Assembly: GCA_029978085.1 (NCBI GenBank)
Contig: JAPOJV010000013.1
Location: 1-42,188 of the forward strand
Direction of reading: 5' to 3'
DNA: 42,188 nt
Origin: a bacterium
GTDB taxonomy: Bacteria; Planctomycetota; Planctomycetia; Pirellulales; UBA1268
The translations under genes and the position numbers were made by a program. How positions within the stretch are numbered: the first letter of the stretch is position 1; each line of letters opens with the position of its first letter. Of the stretch, positions 27,163 through 35,410 are shown piece after piece. The notes under the pieces were generated by a model. That model did not search any database, was not told the origin of the DNA, and worked only from the letters and a program-made list of their open reading frames with translations.

Positions 27163-28194
27163 ATGCAGGCGCTACTGCTTGAACAGCCCAAGGCGTTTCG
27201 GTTCATCGACATCCCCGAGCCGCCGGAGCCCAGGCCCGGCGAGGCCGTCGTGCGGGTGCACGCCGTGGGCATCTGCGGCACCGACTACGGTGGCTATCTC
27301 GGCAAGATGCCGTTCTTCAGCTACCCGCGGATTCCGGGGCACGAGCTCGGCGTCGAAGTGGTGGCCGTCGGGCCGGACGTGACGAATGTGAAGGCCGGTG
27401 ACCGCTGCTGCGTCGAGCCCTACATCAACTGCCAGCAATGCTCGTCGTGCCGCCGCGGACTCACCAACTGCTGCGAGCATCATCAGACGCTCGGTGTGCA
27501 CTGCGACGGCGGCCTGCGGCCGCTGTTCACGGTGCCGGCCCGCAAGCTGCACCCGTCGCCGCGGCTCTCGCATGCGCAGAACGCGCTGGTGGAGACGCTC
27601 GCGATCGGCTGCCATGCGGTCGACCGCGGCTCGCCCGGGCCGAGCGACACGGTGCTCGTGATCGGTGCCGGTCCGATCGGCCTCTCGGTCGTGGAGTTCG
27701 CAAAGCTCGCTGCTCAGCGCGTGATCGTGATGGATATGGCCGAGTCGCGGCTGGCGTTCGTCCGCGAGCGGATGGGCGTGGCCGACACGCTCGTGGCGAC
27801 CGGCACCCCCGCCGACGAGGAGGCCGTGGCCCGACTGACGGGGGGCCGGATGGCCGATGTGGTGGTCGATGCCACCGGGAGTGCCGCCAGCATGGCCAGG
27901 GCACTGGCGTTCTGCTCGTTCGGCGGCCGGCTCGTCTATGTGGGGATCACACAGGCCGACCTCGTGTTTCCGCATGCGCCGGTGATGCACCGCCGCGAAC
28001 TCACGCTCCTCGCCAGCCGCAACGCCCTCTCCCGCGATTTCGGGCGAATCATCGGCCTCATCGAGGCAGGCACGATCGACACAGGGCCGTGGATCACCCA
28101 CCACGTGCCGTTCGCCGACACGATCGCGGCGTTTCCGGGGTTTCTCGACCCGGCGGCGGGCGTGCTCAAGGCCGTGATCGAACTGCCGGCGTGA
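27163..28194 (+). CDS. Zinc-dependent medium-chain alcohol dehydrogenase
   Basis: A 343-residue NAD-dependent sugar or sugar-acid dehydrogenase. Catalytic zinc ligands are Cys in GICGTDYGG and His/Glu in IPGHELGVEV; the structural zinc loop is CQQCSSCRRGLTNCC. The Rossmann fold has VLVIGAGPIGLSVVEFAK and an acidic residue in VMDMAESR that fits NAD rather than NADP. In the cluster it may oxidise a later hydroxyl of the deoxy-keto acid, or be a second sugar dehydrogenase; both are inference. It is the last gene of the sugar cluster on this strand. Confidence 0.87.
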   Translation: MQALLLEQPKAFRFIDIPEPPEPRPGEAVVRVHAVGICGTDYGGYLGKMPFFSYPRIPGHELGVEVVAVGPDVTNVKAGDRCCVEPYINCQQCSSCRRGLTNCCEHHQTLGVHCDGGLRPLFTVPARKLHPSPRLSHAQNALVETLAIGCHAVDRGSPGPSDTVLVIGAGPIGLSVVEFAKLAAQRVIVMDMAESRLAFVRERMGVADTLVATGTPADEEAVARLTGGRMADVVVDATGSAASMARALAFCSFGGRLVYVGITQADLVFPHAPVMHRRELTLLASRNALSRDFGRIIGLIEAGTIDTGPWITHHVPFADTIAAFPGFLDPAAGVLKAVIELPA

Positions 28195-28239
28195 GGGACG
28201 GCCCGCACGGTCGCTCCGGCCCGCAGACTCGCGGCCGGA

Positions 28240-28283
28240 TTTCACGCAATTCTCACAGGGTCCTGATACGGGTCTAACGCGGC
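28240..28283 (+). promoter_or_regulatory. Array of 11-bp direct repeats (Pho-box-like), copy 1
   Basis: Four consecutive 11-mers: TTTCACGCAAT, TCTCACAGGGT, CCTGATACGGG, TCTAACGCGGC, with the core Y-T-N-A-Y at the same place in each. An 11-bp period is the classic layout for PhoB-type response regulators. The array lies about 55 bases before the small basic protein gene. A closely matching array is at 28555-28609. Confidence 0.4.
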
Positions 28284-28338
28284 CCGGCCATGCTTGCCGC
28301 CGAAGTCAGGTGTGAACTCCAACCCTGCGAGGTGCGCC

Positions 28339-28542
28339 ATGGAAAAGACCGGTATCAAGAAGTCAGTGACCCCCAAGTCGGCCGCGGAACAGACGGCGGT
28401 CGTCGAACGGGTCGGCATGAAGCGGTGGCTGCGGCTGACCGCCCGGAAGCACTCGGTCGGCAAGCTGCAGGCCAATCCGGCCGCTGACGCGGCTGCGGAC
28501 GCCCTGGCGAAGATGCTCGGGGAGTCGAAAAAGCTCGCGTGA
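28339..28542 (+). CDS. Small basic protein of unknown function
   Basis: A 67-residue protein, rich in Lys, Ala and Arg (MEKTGIKKSVTPKSAAEQ at the start, MKRWLRLTARKHSVGKLQ in the middle, a helical Ala-rich end). GCGAGG precedes the ATG at a normal distance. No signal peptide or membrane segment. I do not recognise a family. The gene lies between two arrays of 11-bp repeats and upstream of a pseudopilin-like gene, so it may be co-regulated with that gene. A nucleic-acid or phosphate-related role would be speculation. Confidence 0.6.
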   Translation: MEKTGIKKSVTPKSAAEQTAVVERVGMKRWLRLTARKHSVGKLQANPAADAAADALAKMLGESKKLA

Positions 28543-28554
28543 ACCACGCCCTTC

Positions 28555-28609
28555 CTCACGCGATCCTCACATTTGGCTCATCAACGCCTGACAGACGGCT
28601 TCTAAAACG
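28555..28609 (+). promoter_or_regulatory. Array of 11-bp direct repeats (Pho-box-like), copy 2
   Basis: Five consecutive 11-mers, each beginning CT: CTCACGCGATC, CTCACATTTGG, CTCATCAACGC, CTGACAGACGG, CTTCTAAAACG. The first two units match the first two of the array at 28240 over TCACGCRATYCTCACA. The last unit holds TCTAAA, a possible -10. It precedes the pseudopilin-like gene by about 90 bases. Confidence 0.45.
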
Positions 28610-28698
28610 TTGTTGTTGGGCAAGAACATTCGGTGCCGCAGGTGTCCTACGGCACGGCTTCGGGTTCGATTACTCATTCCTTCATAAGGAAACTCGTC

Positions 28699-29892
28699 AT
28701 GCGTCTCTCCCAGTCAACGCGACGGGGCTTCACGCTGGTGGAGCTGCTCGTCGTGATTGCGATCATCGGCTTGCTGGTGGCCATCCTGCTGCCGGCCCTG
28801 TCGTCGGCCCGTAATTCGGCTCAGGCCGCGGGCAGCGGTTCGAATCTCAGTTCGTTCGGCCGTGGCTTCATGATTCATTCGACCGAAGACAAGAACTCGA
28901 GGCTCTCGACGGGCGCGTTCGACCATCTTCGCGATGGCGACTGCCGCAAGGTCGGCTGGGTGGCCGACCTGATTCGGGTCAAGGTGTCGAATCCGGGCAA
29001 GGCTCTCGACCCGGCAAATCCTTCGCAGGTGAATGAGAAGGTCGCCGACTACATCGGCGCCCTCAATACGACGAAGGCCAATAAAATTCGCTGGAAGGGC
29101 GAGACAGAAAACGTCCACTTTGGCGGCGCGAACGGCCCGACCGATATGGCAAGTGCGAATGCTGCCAAGAAATTCAAGATCTGGGAGGACGGCTATAACA
29201 GCAACTACGCTACGACCTGGCACTTCAGCCGCGGCGACGTCAATGCCGATCCTGGCAGCAACCCGCCTACGTATAACAGCGACCTGAAGATGAACCCGGT
29301 TGCGACCGACCCGTCGAAGTGTCCGTTGGACGGCGACGGGCCGCTCACCGAGAAGAAGCTGACTGGCGGCGGCGTCAGCCGTGACCGCATTGCCCTTATG
29401 GGCGCGTCCCGCAATGGCGACGGTAATGATGCTCTTGTCACGGATGCCGTGTTCCAGAAGTTCGAGGAATTCTTCGGCACGGGCCAGAAGATCGTGACCA
29501 CCGGTGCGATCCTCGTGGAGTCGTTCACCGACGGCATGAACTGCCCGTTCGAGGATGCGGACCTCGGCGGCAAGTCGGGCGAGAAGATTCACGAGATCAA
29601 CGACATCGTGCCGATTCACGGTGCTCGAAAGACTCAGGTCGGCAGCAACACGCTGCTCACCAGCGGCTATGCCCAGGTCCTCTTCGCCGACGGCCATGTG
29701 GCCAAGGTCGTTGATGAGGGTGGCTATGACGACAATCCGGACAGCTGGATCGGCCCCTACAAAGCCGATGGCAATCCGACCGGCACGACGTTCGCCATCA
29801 ATAAGTCGGGCTACGACGAGACCCGCGAGCTGATTTGGCTCGAGCAGATCGGCAACGCGGCGGGCGGCGTCGGCGGCGGTGCGGTCGAATGA
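28699..29892 (+). CDS. Pseudopilin-like secreted protein (prepilin N-terminus, H-X9-DG domain)
   Basis: A 397-residue protein with a type IV prepilin leader: basic MRLSQSTRRG, cleavage before Phe, then FTLVELLVVIAIIGLLVAILLPAL with the conserved Glu5. The long C-terminal domain has the planctomycete processing-associated motif near the end, AQVLFADGHVAKV. The middle is rich in Asn, Asp and Lys and unusually poor in Arg for this window, as in an exposed extracellular domain. Such proteins are often present in many copies in planctomycetes and are thought to use a type II secretion or pilus machinery; their role is not known. AAGGA lies eight bases ahead of the ATG. A strong terminator follows. 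Confidence 0.85.
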   Translation: MRLSQSTRRGFTLVELLVVIAIIGLLVAILLPALSSARNSAQAAGSGSNLSSFGRGFMIHSTEDKNSRLSTGAFDHLRDGDCRKVGWVADLIRVKVSNPGKALDPANPSQVNEKVADYIGALNTTKANKIRWKGETENVHFGGANGPTDMASANAAKKFKIWEDGYNSNYATTWHFSRGDVNADPGSNPPTYNSDLKMNPVATDPSKCPLDGDGPLTEKKLTGGGVSRDRIALMGASRNGDGNDALVTDAVFQKFEEFFGTGQKIVTTGAILVESFTDGMNCPFEDADLGGKSGEKIHEINDIVPIHGARKTQVGSNTLLTSGYAQVLFADGHVAKVVDEGGYDDNPDSWIGPYKADGNPTGTTFAINKSGYDETRELIWLEQIGNAAGGVGGGAVE

Positions 29893-29925
29893 TTCGCCAG
29901 CCTTCGGCAGCGTAACGTGATTCGT

Positions 29926-29959
29926 GCTGCGGCCGCCTTCGGGCGGCCGCAGCTTTTTT
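29926..29959 (+). terminator. Rho-independent terminator after the pseudopilin-like gene
   Basis: A perfect 12-bp stem, GCTGCGGCCGCC and GGCGGCCGCAGC, closed by a TTCG tetraloop and followed by six T. It starts 33 bases after the stop codon. This is the clearest intrinsic terminator in the window. Confidence 0.93.
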
Positions 29960-30040
29960 GCCGGCTCAACGCCGGCAGCTGCGCCTCCTGCTGCTGGACT
30001 CCGGCATTGCGAAACAGCATCATGACGACATGCCATGACG

Positions 30041-30130
30041 CATCCTTGGAAGCCCGAGGCGCGAGCCGAGGGAATACGAGTTGTGTGTGGGAGGCTTCCC
30101 CGCATTCCCTTAGCTTGCGCTGCGGGCTTT
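30041..30130 (+). repeat. Terminator-like repeat family R2, diverged copy 3
   Basis: AAGCCCGAGGCGCGAGCCGA at one end and TTAGCTTGCGCTGCGGGCTT at the other follow the plan of the copies at 12434 and 23825. AAGCCCG pairs with CGGGCTT, GCGC with GCGC, and GAGGGAAT with ATTCCCTT; the inner loop is different in sequence. It fills most of the gap between the terminator at 29926 and the P-type ATPase. Confidence 0.6.
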
Positions 30131-30202
30131 CACGGAGGACGGTGGAAGCACGAAGCCGTCCGAGACGTGTTCTGATTCCCAAGAGCAAGGATTGCATGCA
30201 AC

Positions 30203-32230
30203 GTGTCCACTGCTGCGCTGATCGAGACTGACGTCGTGCCCGGTGCCGACCCTCGGCCTGTAGCTGCCGTCGCGGCCGCCGCCCCGCGGCTGAGTTGGGC
30301 GTTCAAGGCGCAGATCGCAGCCACGCTCGTCGGTGGCACGCTGTTGATCTGCTCGCTCATCGCCGGCCGGCTTTGGCAGCAGCCGTTCTTTGCGGCCGTG
30401 CCGGCCGTGGCCGCGGTGCTCCTGCTCGGGACGCCCCTCGTGGCGGAGGCGGCCCGCGATTTGTTTCAGGGGAAAGCGGGGATGAACGCACTGGTGGCGC
30501 TCGCCGTGATCGGTGCGCTCTCCACCGGCAAGTATCTCGAAAGCGCGGCGGTTGCGTTCTTCATGATCGTGTCGTCGCTGATCGAAAAGCGGACGGCCGC
30601 CGGGGCCGAGGCGAGCATCGAGTCGCTCATCCGGCTGGCCCCCACGAAGGCAAGCCGCCTGGTGCGGCCGACAGTCGGCGCCGACCGCCACGCGGGCGAT
30701 GAAGAACTGGTCGAGGCCACGAGCCTGCGGCCGGGAGACGTCGTGCGGGTGCGGCCGGGCGACACGATCCCGGCAGACGGCCGTGTCGCGCACGGAGCCA
30801 GCACGGTCAACCAGGCGAGCGTGACGGGCGAATCGGTGCCCGCGGAGAAGGCGGCAAACGACGACGTCTACGGCGGCACGATCAACCTCACCGGCGTGCT
30901 CGACATCGAGGTCACGAAGGCCGGTGCCGACACGCTCCTCGGCCGGGTGAAGGATCTGATCCTGGAGGCCGAGCGGACCCGCACGCCGATCATGCGGCTC
31001 ATCGACCAGTATGCGGCCTGGTATACGCCGACGATCCTCATGATCGTGGGAGTAGTGCTCTTCTTCGCACTCAAGAACCAGCCCGACACCGCGTTCAATC
31101 GGGCGATCGCGATGCTCGTGATCGCCTGTCCCAGCGCCCTGATCCTGGCCACGCCCACGGCGATGGTGGCGGGGCTGTCGGCGGCGGCTCGGCTCGGCGT
31201 GCTGATCAAGAGCGTGGCGACGCTCGAGGCGGCCCGGGGCCTCTCCGCGATCGTGTTCGACAAGACGGGCACGCTCACGACCGGCGTGCTGGCCGTCACG
31301 CGGCTGGCGCCGGCCGACGGCGTAGAGTCGGCGGAGTTGCTCGCGGCAGCGGCGTCGGCCGAGCAGAACAGCCGGCATCCCGTGGCCCGGGCGGTCACCG
31401 AGATGGCCCGCCGGGCCCGGGTGTCGCTCGAGCAGCCGGTGGAGTTCGAGGAAGTGGCCGGCCGCGGCGTCGTGGCCCGCACCTCCGACGGGAGCGTGGT
31501 GATGGTGGGCCGGGCCTCGTGGCTGGCGGAGGCCGTCGCTCCGCCGCATGGAATCGACGTCGCGGCACTCGAGGCGATCGATCGTTCGCCCGAGGCCGAG
31601 GGACTGTCGGTGCTGCACGTCGTCCGCGATGGCCGCCCGATCGGCTGGATCGGCCTCGAGGACAATGCCCGCCCCGAGGCGGCCGGCGCCGTCGATCGGC
31701 TCCGCAGCATGGGCATCGGCCGGCTCGTGCTGCTCACGGGCGACCGAACGAGCGTGGCCCGCCGCGTCGCCGGACAGATGCACTTCGACGAGTTCAAGGC
31801 GGAAGTGCTGCCCCACGAGAAGCTCGAGATGGTCGATGCGCTCAAACAGGCCGGCCACCGCGTCGCAGTGATTGGCGACGGCGTCAACGACGCGCCGGCT
31901 CTCGCGGCGGGCGACGTGTCGATCGCGATGGGCGCGGCCGGGAGTGACGTGGCGATCCACTCCGCCAGCATCGCGCTCTTGAACAGCAACCTCGATCGGA
32001 TTCCGTTTCTCGTCGATCTCTCGCGGCGGACGATCGCCGTGATCCGCCAGAATATGGCGATCGGCGGACTCTTCATCGTCGTGTTCATGGCGTTGGCCGG
32101 CGCCGGGCTCGTGTCGCCCGTGTTCGCGGCGCTCCTGCACGTCGTGAGCGGCCTGGCCGTCGTGTTCAACTCGGCCCGCCTCGTGCGCTGCGGCGAGGAC
32201 ATCGAGCAGGCAGAGGCGATTCGCGAATAG
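30203..32230 (+). CDS. P1B-type heavy-metal ATPase with CPS metal motif
   Basis: An inner-membrane metal pump of 675 residues. The phosphorylation site is Asp353 in FDKTGTLTTG; the actuator has VTGESVP, the nucleotide domain has the P1B-specific NSRHPVARA, and the hinge is VIGDGVNDAPAL. Membrane helices surround IACPSALILATPTAM, where Cys309-Pro310-Ser311 replaces the usual CPC of copper and zinc exporters. There is no N-terminal heavy-metal-associated domain; the first 30 residues are Ala/Pro-rich. The GTG start has AAGGA eleven bases upstream. It ends six bases before the stop of the opposite-strand ABC permease. The metal is not certain: the CPS motif does not fit the standard Cu, Zn/Cd or Co classes. 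Confidence 0.88.
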   Translation: MSTAALIETDVVPGADPRPVAAVAAAAPRLSWAFKAQIAATLVGGTLLICSLIAGRLWQQPFFAAVPAVAAVLLLGTPLVAEAARDLFQGKAGMNALVALAVIGALSTGKYLESAAVAFFMIVSSLIEKRTAAGAEASIESLIRLAPTKASRLVRPTVGADRHAGDEELVEATSLRPGDVVRVRPGDTIPADGRVAHGASTVNQASVTGESVPAEKAANDDVYGGTINLTGVLDIEVTKAGADTLLGRVKDLILEAERTRTPIMRLIDQYAAWYTPTILMIVGVVLFFALKNQPDTAFNRAIAMLVIACPSALILATPTAMVAGLSAAARLGVLIKSVATLEAARGLSAIVFDKTGTLTTGVLAVTRLAPADGVESAELLAAAASAEQNSRHPVARAVTEMARRARVSLEQPVEFEEVAGRGVVARTSDGSVVMVGRASWLAEAVAPPHGIDVAALEAIDRSPEAEGLSVLHVVRDGRPIGWIGLEDNARPEAAGAVDRLRSMGIGRLVLLTGDRTSVARRVAGQMHFDEFKAEVLPHEKLEMVDALKQAGHRVAVIGDGVNDAPALAAGDVSIAMGAAGSDVAIHSASIALLNSNLDRIPFLVDLSRRTIAVIRQNMAIGGLFIVVFMALAGAGLVSPVFAALLHVVSGLAVVFNSARLVRCGEDIEQAEAIRE

Positions 32231-32236
32231 CCGGCG

Positions 32237-33202
32237 TCAGCCGACGTCGCGGGACTGGAACAGGATCACGGCGAGCGCCAGGGCGGCGGCCGTGAGGCTG
32301 GCCGCGTAGAGCGTCACGAAGCCGACGTGTGTCAGTGGGATCGGATGCCCCTGCGTGAGGGCGTCGGCGGGCCAGAAGAACTGGAAGTTGGGTACCACGG
32401 CTGAGAAGGGTGCGACCAGGCTGCCGCCGGTGCCGGAGGCCGACAGGAAATACTCGCCCACGAGGCCGAGCAGAAACACACCGATGCAGACGAGCAGCGT
32501 GGGCATCCGGCCCAGGCGGGTCGAGGCGGCCAGTGCGATCGCCGTGAGCACCATGATCGCCTCGAACACCATCACGAGACCGAGGCCGAGCTGTGGATCG
32601 AAGTCGGTGGCCGGGCTCTGCAGCGTCCATGACCGACTCACGCAGGAGATGATGCCCCAGGCGGCGAGGGCCGCGGCGGCCGCGACGACGGCGAATGTCG
32701 AGGGGAACGGCCGGCGGTAGAGGTAGTTCGCCAGACCCGCGATCACGAACGTCAGCCCGAGCGCGAGAATGCCGAAGGTGAGCACCGGCCCGTCGTAGGT
32801 GTCTTCCACCCGCACCGTCGTCTGCACGCGGTGCCGCACGGTGATCAGGAACACCACCGCGAGCAGCCAGTAGGCGATGGCGATGGCGCCTGCGACGCCC
32901 AGGAACTTGCCCGCCACCACCGTCCAGCGGCTCACCGGCTTGCTCACGACCGTGACGACCGTCTTGTTCTCGATCTCTCGCGAGAGGCTGCTCGTGGCCG
33001 TGAAGGCGGCCAAGAGCAGGCCGGTGAGAAAGAGCGTGCTCAATCCGAGGTCCACAAGCAGCTTGTTGTCGTCCTCGAGCGTGTAGGCGGCGACGTTGAC
33101 GTTGAGCACGAGGGCCAGGAGCGCCGCGCAGATCAGCACGGCGTGCACCGGCTGGCGAATCGACTCGAGAAAGGCGTTGCGGGCGATGGAAAAGAACGGC
33201 AT
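32237..33202 (-). CDS. ABC-2 type transporter permease
   Basis: A 321-residue inner-membrane protein with about six hydrophobic helices, e.g. AVLICAALLALVLNVNVAAYTL near the start, FLTGLLLAAFTATSSLS, and GFVTLYAASLTAAALALAVILF at the end. The cytoplasmic signature SREIENKTVVTVVSKPVSRWTVVAGKFLGV, and a large loop around VRHRVQTTVRVEDTYDGP, are typical of ABC-2 export permeases without their own ATPase. The large permease at 38696-40393 has the matching phrase SQRIHMTLVKPIQRWQYLFGKWLGIV, so the two are distant relatives. It is divergent from the SPFH operon, which encodes an ABC ATPase that could drive it. Confidence 0.8.
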   Translation of the reverse strand: MPFFSIARNAFLESIRQPVHAVLICAALLALVLNVNVAAYTLEDDNKLLVDLGLSTLFLTGLLLAAFTATSSLSREIENKTVVTVVSKPVSRWTVVAGKFLGVAGAIAIAYWLLAVVFLITVRHRVQTTVRVEDTYDGPVLTFGILALGLTFVIAGLANYLYRRPFPSTFAVVAAAAALAAWGIISCVSRSWTLQSPATDFDPQLGLGLVMVFEAIMVLTAIALAASTRLGRMPTLLVCIGVFLLGLVGEYFLSASGTGGSLVAPFSAVVPNFQFFWPADALTQGHPIPLTHVGFVTLYAASLTAAALALAVILFQSRDVG

Positions 33203-33347
33203 TTCGCCGATGGTACCGCACGGATTATGAAAATCCCGTGAGCGGGAGCGGCGGCCGCGTCTGCGGCTAAAATCGGGTCAACGGGCCTTCGGGCTCCCTC
33301 CGGGTTCGCGCCCGGGGCAATTGGTTCCCTCTCGCACGGTCGCGTCG

Positions 33348-35375
33348 ATGCCCTCGGCTTCACTTCCCACCTCGTCATCCAGCGATCCGCTCGTCTATCG
33401 GCGGGCGACGACGGCTGCGTGCGTGGGGCTCGGCATTCAGCTCGTGCTGCTCGTGGCCACGGGACTGGCCGCACTCTGGGCCGACAGCCAGGCGATCTAC
33501 GCCGCCACCTGGCACATGCTCGGCGGCTTGCCGATCTGGATCATTCTCGCACTCCTCTATCATCAGCATGAGCGGGAGCGGGCCCAGCGGCTGGCCGCCG
33601 AGAAACTGGCGGCTGAGCCGCATGCCACGGCCGCGATCTTCGCCGACCTCACCGACGACCTGGATGCGGCCCGTACCCGACTCGAGCGGCTCTATCGCTA
33701 CGGCCTGCAGATCGTGAGCCTGCTCGTCGCGGTCTACCTGCTGGCTGCCGGCTGCGGGCTCGTCTACACGCACGTCTCGGCCCCCGATACCGCTGCCGGT
33801 GCGTCCCTGCAGGCCAATCCCGTCGGCCTGCTCTTCGTGATGGCGGCGATTGCCTTCGTCGCCTTCATCAGCGGCCGCTGGCTCAGCGGCTATGCCAGGC
33901 AGCGCGACTGGCAGCTGCTTCGCGGCGGCGCCAGCTACCTCATGAGCTGCTTCGTCGTGGCGGCCTTGCTCTTCGTAGGAGCCGTGGCGGTGGCGCTCAC
34001 CAACGACACTCGCTTCTTCGGCTGGATGGCCCTCGTCATCCCGGCCGTGATGATTCTGGTGGGGATCGAGATCCTGCTCACGTCGCTCTTGGAGTCGTAC
34101 CGACCGCGGGTGCCCGGGGCGATGCCCCGCCCGGCCTTCGACAGCCGGATGCTCGGTCTGCTCACGGCGCCGGGATCGCTCGGAAGCGTGGTGGCCGACC
34201 TCATCAGCTACCAGTTCGGCGTGGAGGTATCGGGCAGCTGGCTGTATCAGCTCCTGGGAAGTGCCGTGACACCGCTCACCCTCTTCGGGGCTGCCATGCT
34301 CCTGGGGCTGAGCTGCGTCACGATCGTCGCGCCCGACGAGCGGGGGGTCGTGCTGCGGTGGGGTGAAATGCGGGGCGAGCCGCTGGTGCCAGGCATGCAC
34401 CTCAAGTGGCCGTGGCCGGTCGAGGCGGTCGAGATGCATCCGGTCGGTCAGGTGCAGGAGATCGTGGTGTCGAGCGACCTCACCGGGAAGTCCCGCGACG
34501 CGCAGGCGATCCTCTGGACGAACGACAGCGACCGGGACTCGATGCTGGGCCAGGAGGACTTTCTGGCGGCGCCGGCCGAGACGGGCGAAGGTGTGGCCCT
34601 CGTCTCGGCAGACGTGATCGTGCAATACACCGTGGCCGACTTGAAGCGGTTTTTGATCGGCTCGGCCGATCCACGGCGGGCGCTGTCGCTCATCGCCCAG
34701 CGGGAGGCGTCGCGATTCTTCGCGACGCACGACCTCGACACGCTCCTCGGCCGGGGCCGCACCACAGGCGGGCCGCTGCTCGCGCAGGCGATCCAGGCCG
34801 AGGCCGACCGCATGGGGCTGGGCGTGCACGTCACGGGCGCGGCGATCACGTCGCTTCACCCACCCATCGGCAGCGTTTCACGGGCCTTTCATGCGCAGAT
34901 TGGAGCCGTGCAGGATCGAGAGACGCGAATCCAGGCTGCCCGCCGCGAGGCGGTCGAGCAGCTCGCCAGCGTGGCCGGATCGGTCGAGCTCGCCCGCCGA
35001 CTCGACAGTGTCATTCGCGGGCTCGACGGCCTGCGGGGCGGTGACCCGGCCAAGATCGCCGCGGCCGAGGTGGAGATCGACACGCTGCTCACTGAGGCCC
35101 GGGGCGAGGCGGCGGAGCTCTTGCATGCGGCCCGTGCCTACCGCTGGAGCCGTGCGGTGGGCGAGCGGGCCGACGGTGAACGGTTTGCGGGCGAACTGCT
35201 CGCCTTCGAGGCCTCGCCCGACTACTACCGCAGCCGGCGGTTCCTCGAGGTGCTCGCCGCCGGACTCGCCGACCGCCGTAAGTTCGTGATCGCCGGCGAC
35301 GCCGGCGACACGCCCGTCTTCCGCATGGATTTCAGCGACCCAGCCTCGGCCATCGACACCCTCCTCACCGAATAG
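33348..35375 (+). CDS. Polytopic membrane protein with C-terminal SPFH (HflK-like) domain
   Basis: A 675-residue protein. The first 325 residues carry about seven hydrophobic helices, including ACVGLGIQLVLLVATGLAAL, LPIWIILALLY, IVSLLVAVYLLAAGCGLVY, VMAAIAFVAFISG, FVVAALLFVGAVAVAL, LVIPAVMILVGIEILL and FGAAMLLGLSCVTIV. The SPFH/Band 7 domain begins right after the last one: APDERGVVLRWGE, PGMHLKWPWPVEAVEMHPV, then ALVSADVIVQYTVADLKRFL. A charged helical tail follows (IQAARREAVEQLASVAGSVELAR). Ordinary HflK has one helix, so this N-terminal part is an addition. SPFH proteins form large membrane rings that corral proteases or transporters. No ribosome site is seen. It is the first gene of a six-gene operon; the next starts 35 bases on. 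Confidence 0.83.
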   Translation: MPSASLPTSSSSDPLVYRRATTAACVGLGIQLVLLVATGLAALWADSQAIYAATWHMLGGLPIWIILALLYHQHERERAQRLAAEKLAAEPHATAAIFADLTDDLDAARTRLERLYRYGLQIVSLLVAVYLLAAGCGLVYTHVSAPDTAAGASLQANPVGLLFVMAAIAFVAFISGRWLSGYARQRDWQLLRGGASYLMSCFVVAALLFVGAVAVALTNDTRFFGWMALVIPAVMILVGIEILLTSLLESYRPRVPGAMPRPAFDSRMLGLLTAPGSLGSVVADLISYQFGVEVSGSWLYQLLGSAVTPLTLFGAAMLLGLSCVTIVAPDERGVVLRWGEMRGEPLVPGMHLKWPWPVEAVEMHPVGQVQEIVVSSDLTGKSRDAQAILWTNDSDRDSMLGQEDFLAAPAETGEGVALVSADVIVQYTVADLKRFLIGSADPRRALSLIAQREASRFFATHDLDTLLGRGRTTGGPLLAQAIQAEADRMGLGVHVTGAAITSLHPPIGSVSRAFHAQIGAVQDRETRIQAARREAVEQLASVAGSVELARRLDSVIRGLDGLRGGDPAKIAAAEVEIDTLLTEARGEAAELLHAARAYRWSRAVGERADGERFAGELLAFEASPDYYRSRRFLEVLAAGLADRRKFVIAGDAGDTPVFRMDFSDPASAIDTLLTE

Positions 35376-35410
35376 CCAGTGGCGGTTCCCGGGAACCCCC
35401 TCGCACACCC

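Noticed and set aside
28633-28655. GTGCCG/CGGCAC hairpin in the pseudopilin gene leader
   Set aside because: Only six pairs with an 11-base loop; common by chance in GC-rich DNA and with no link to the ribosome site.
33225-33347. CCCG-TGAG-CGGG hairpin and TAAAAT as promoter of the SPFH operon
   Set aside because: No -35 element at a suitable distance and the hairpin has only four pairs.
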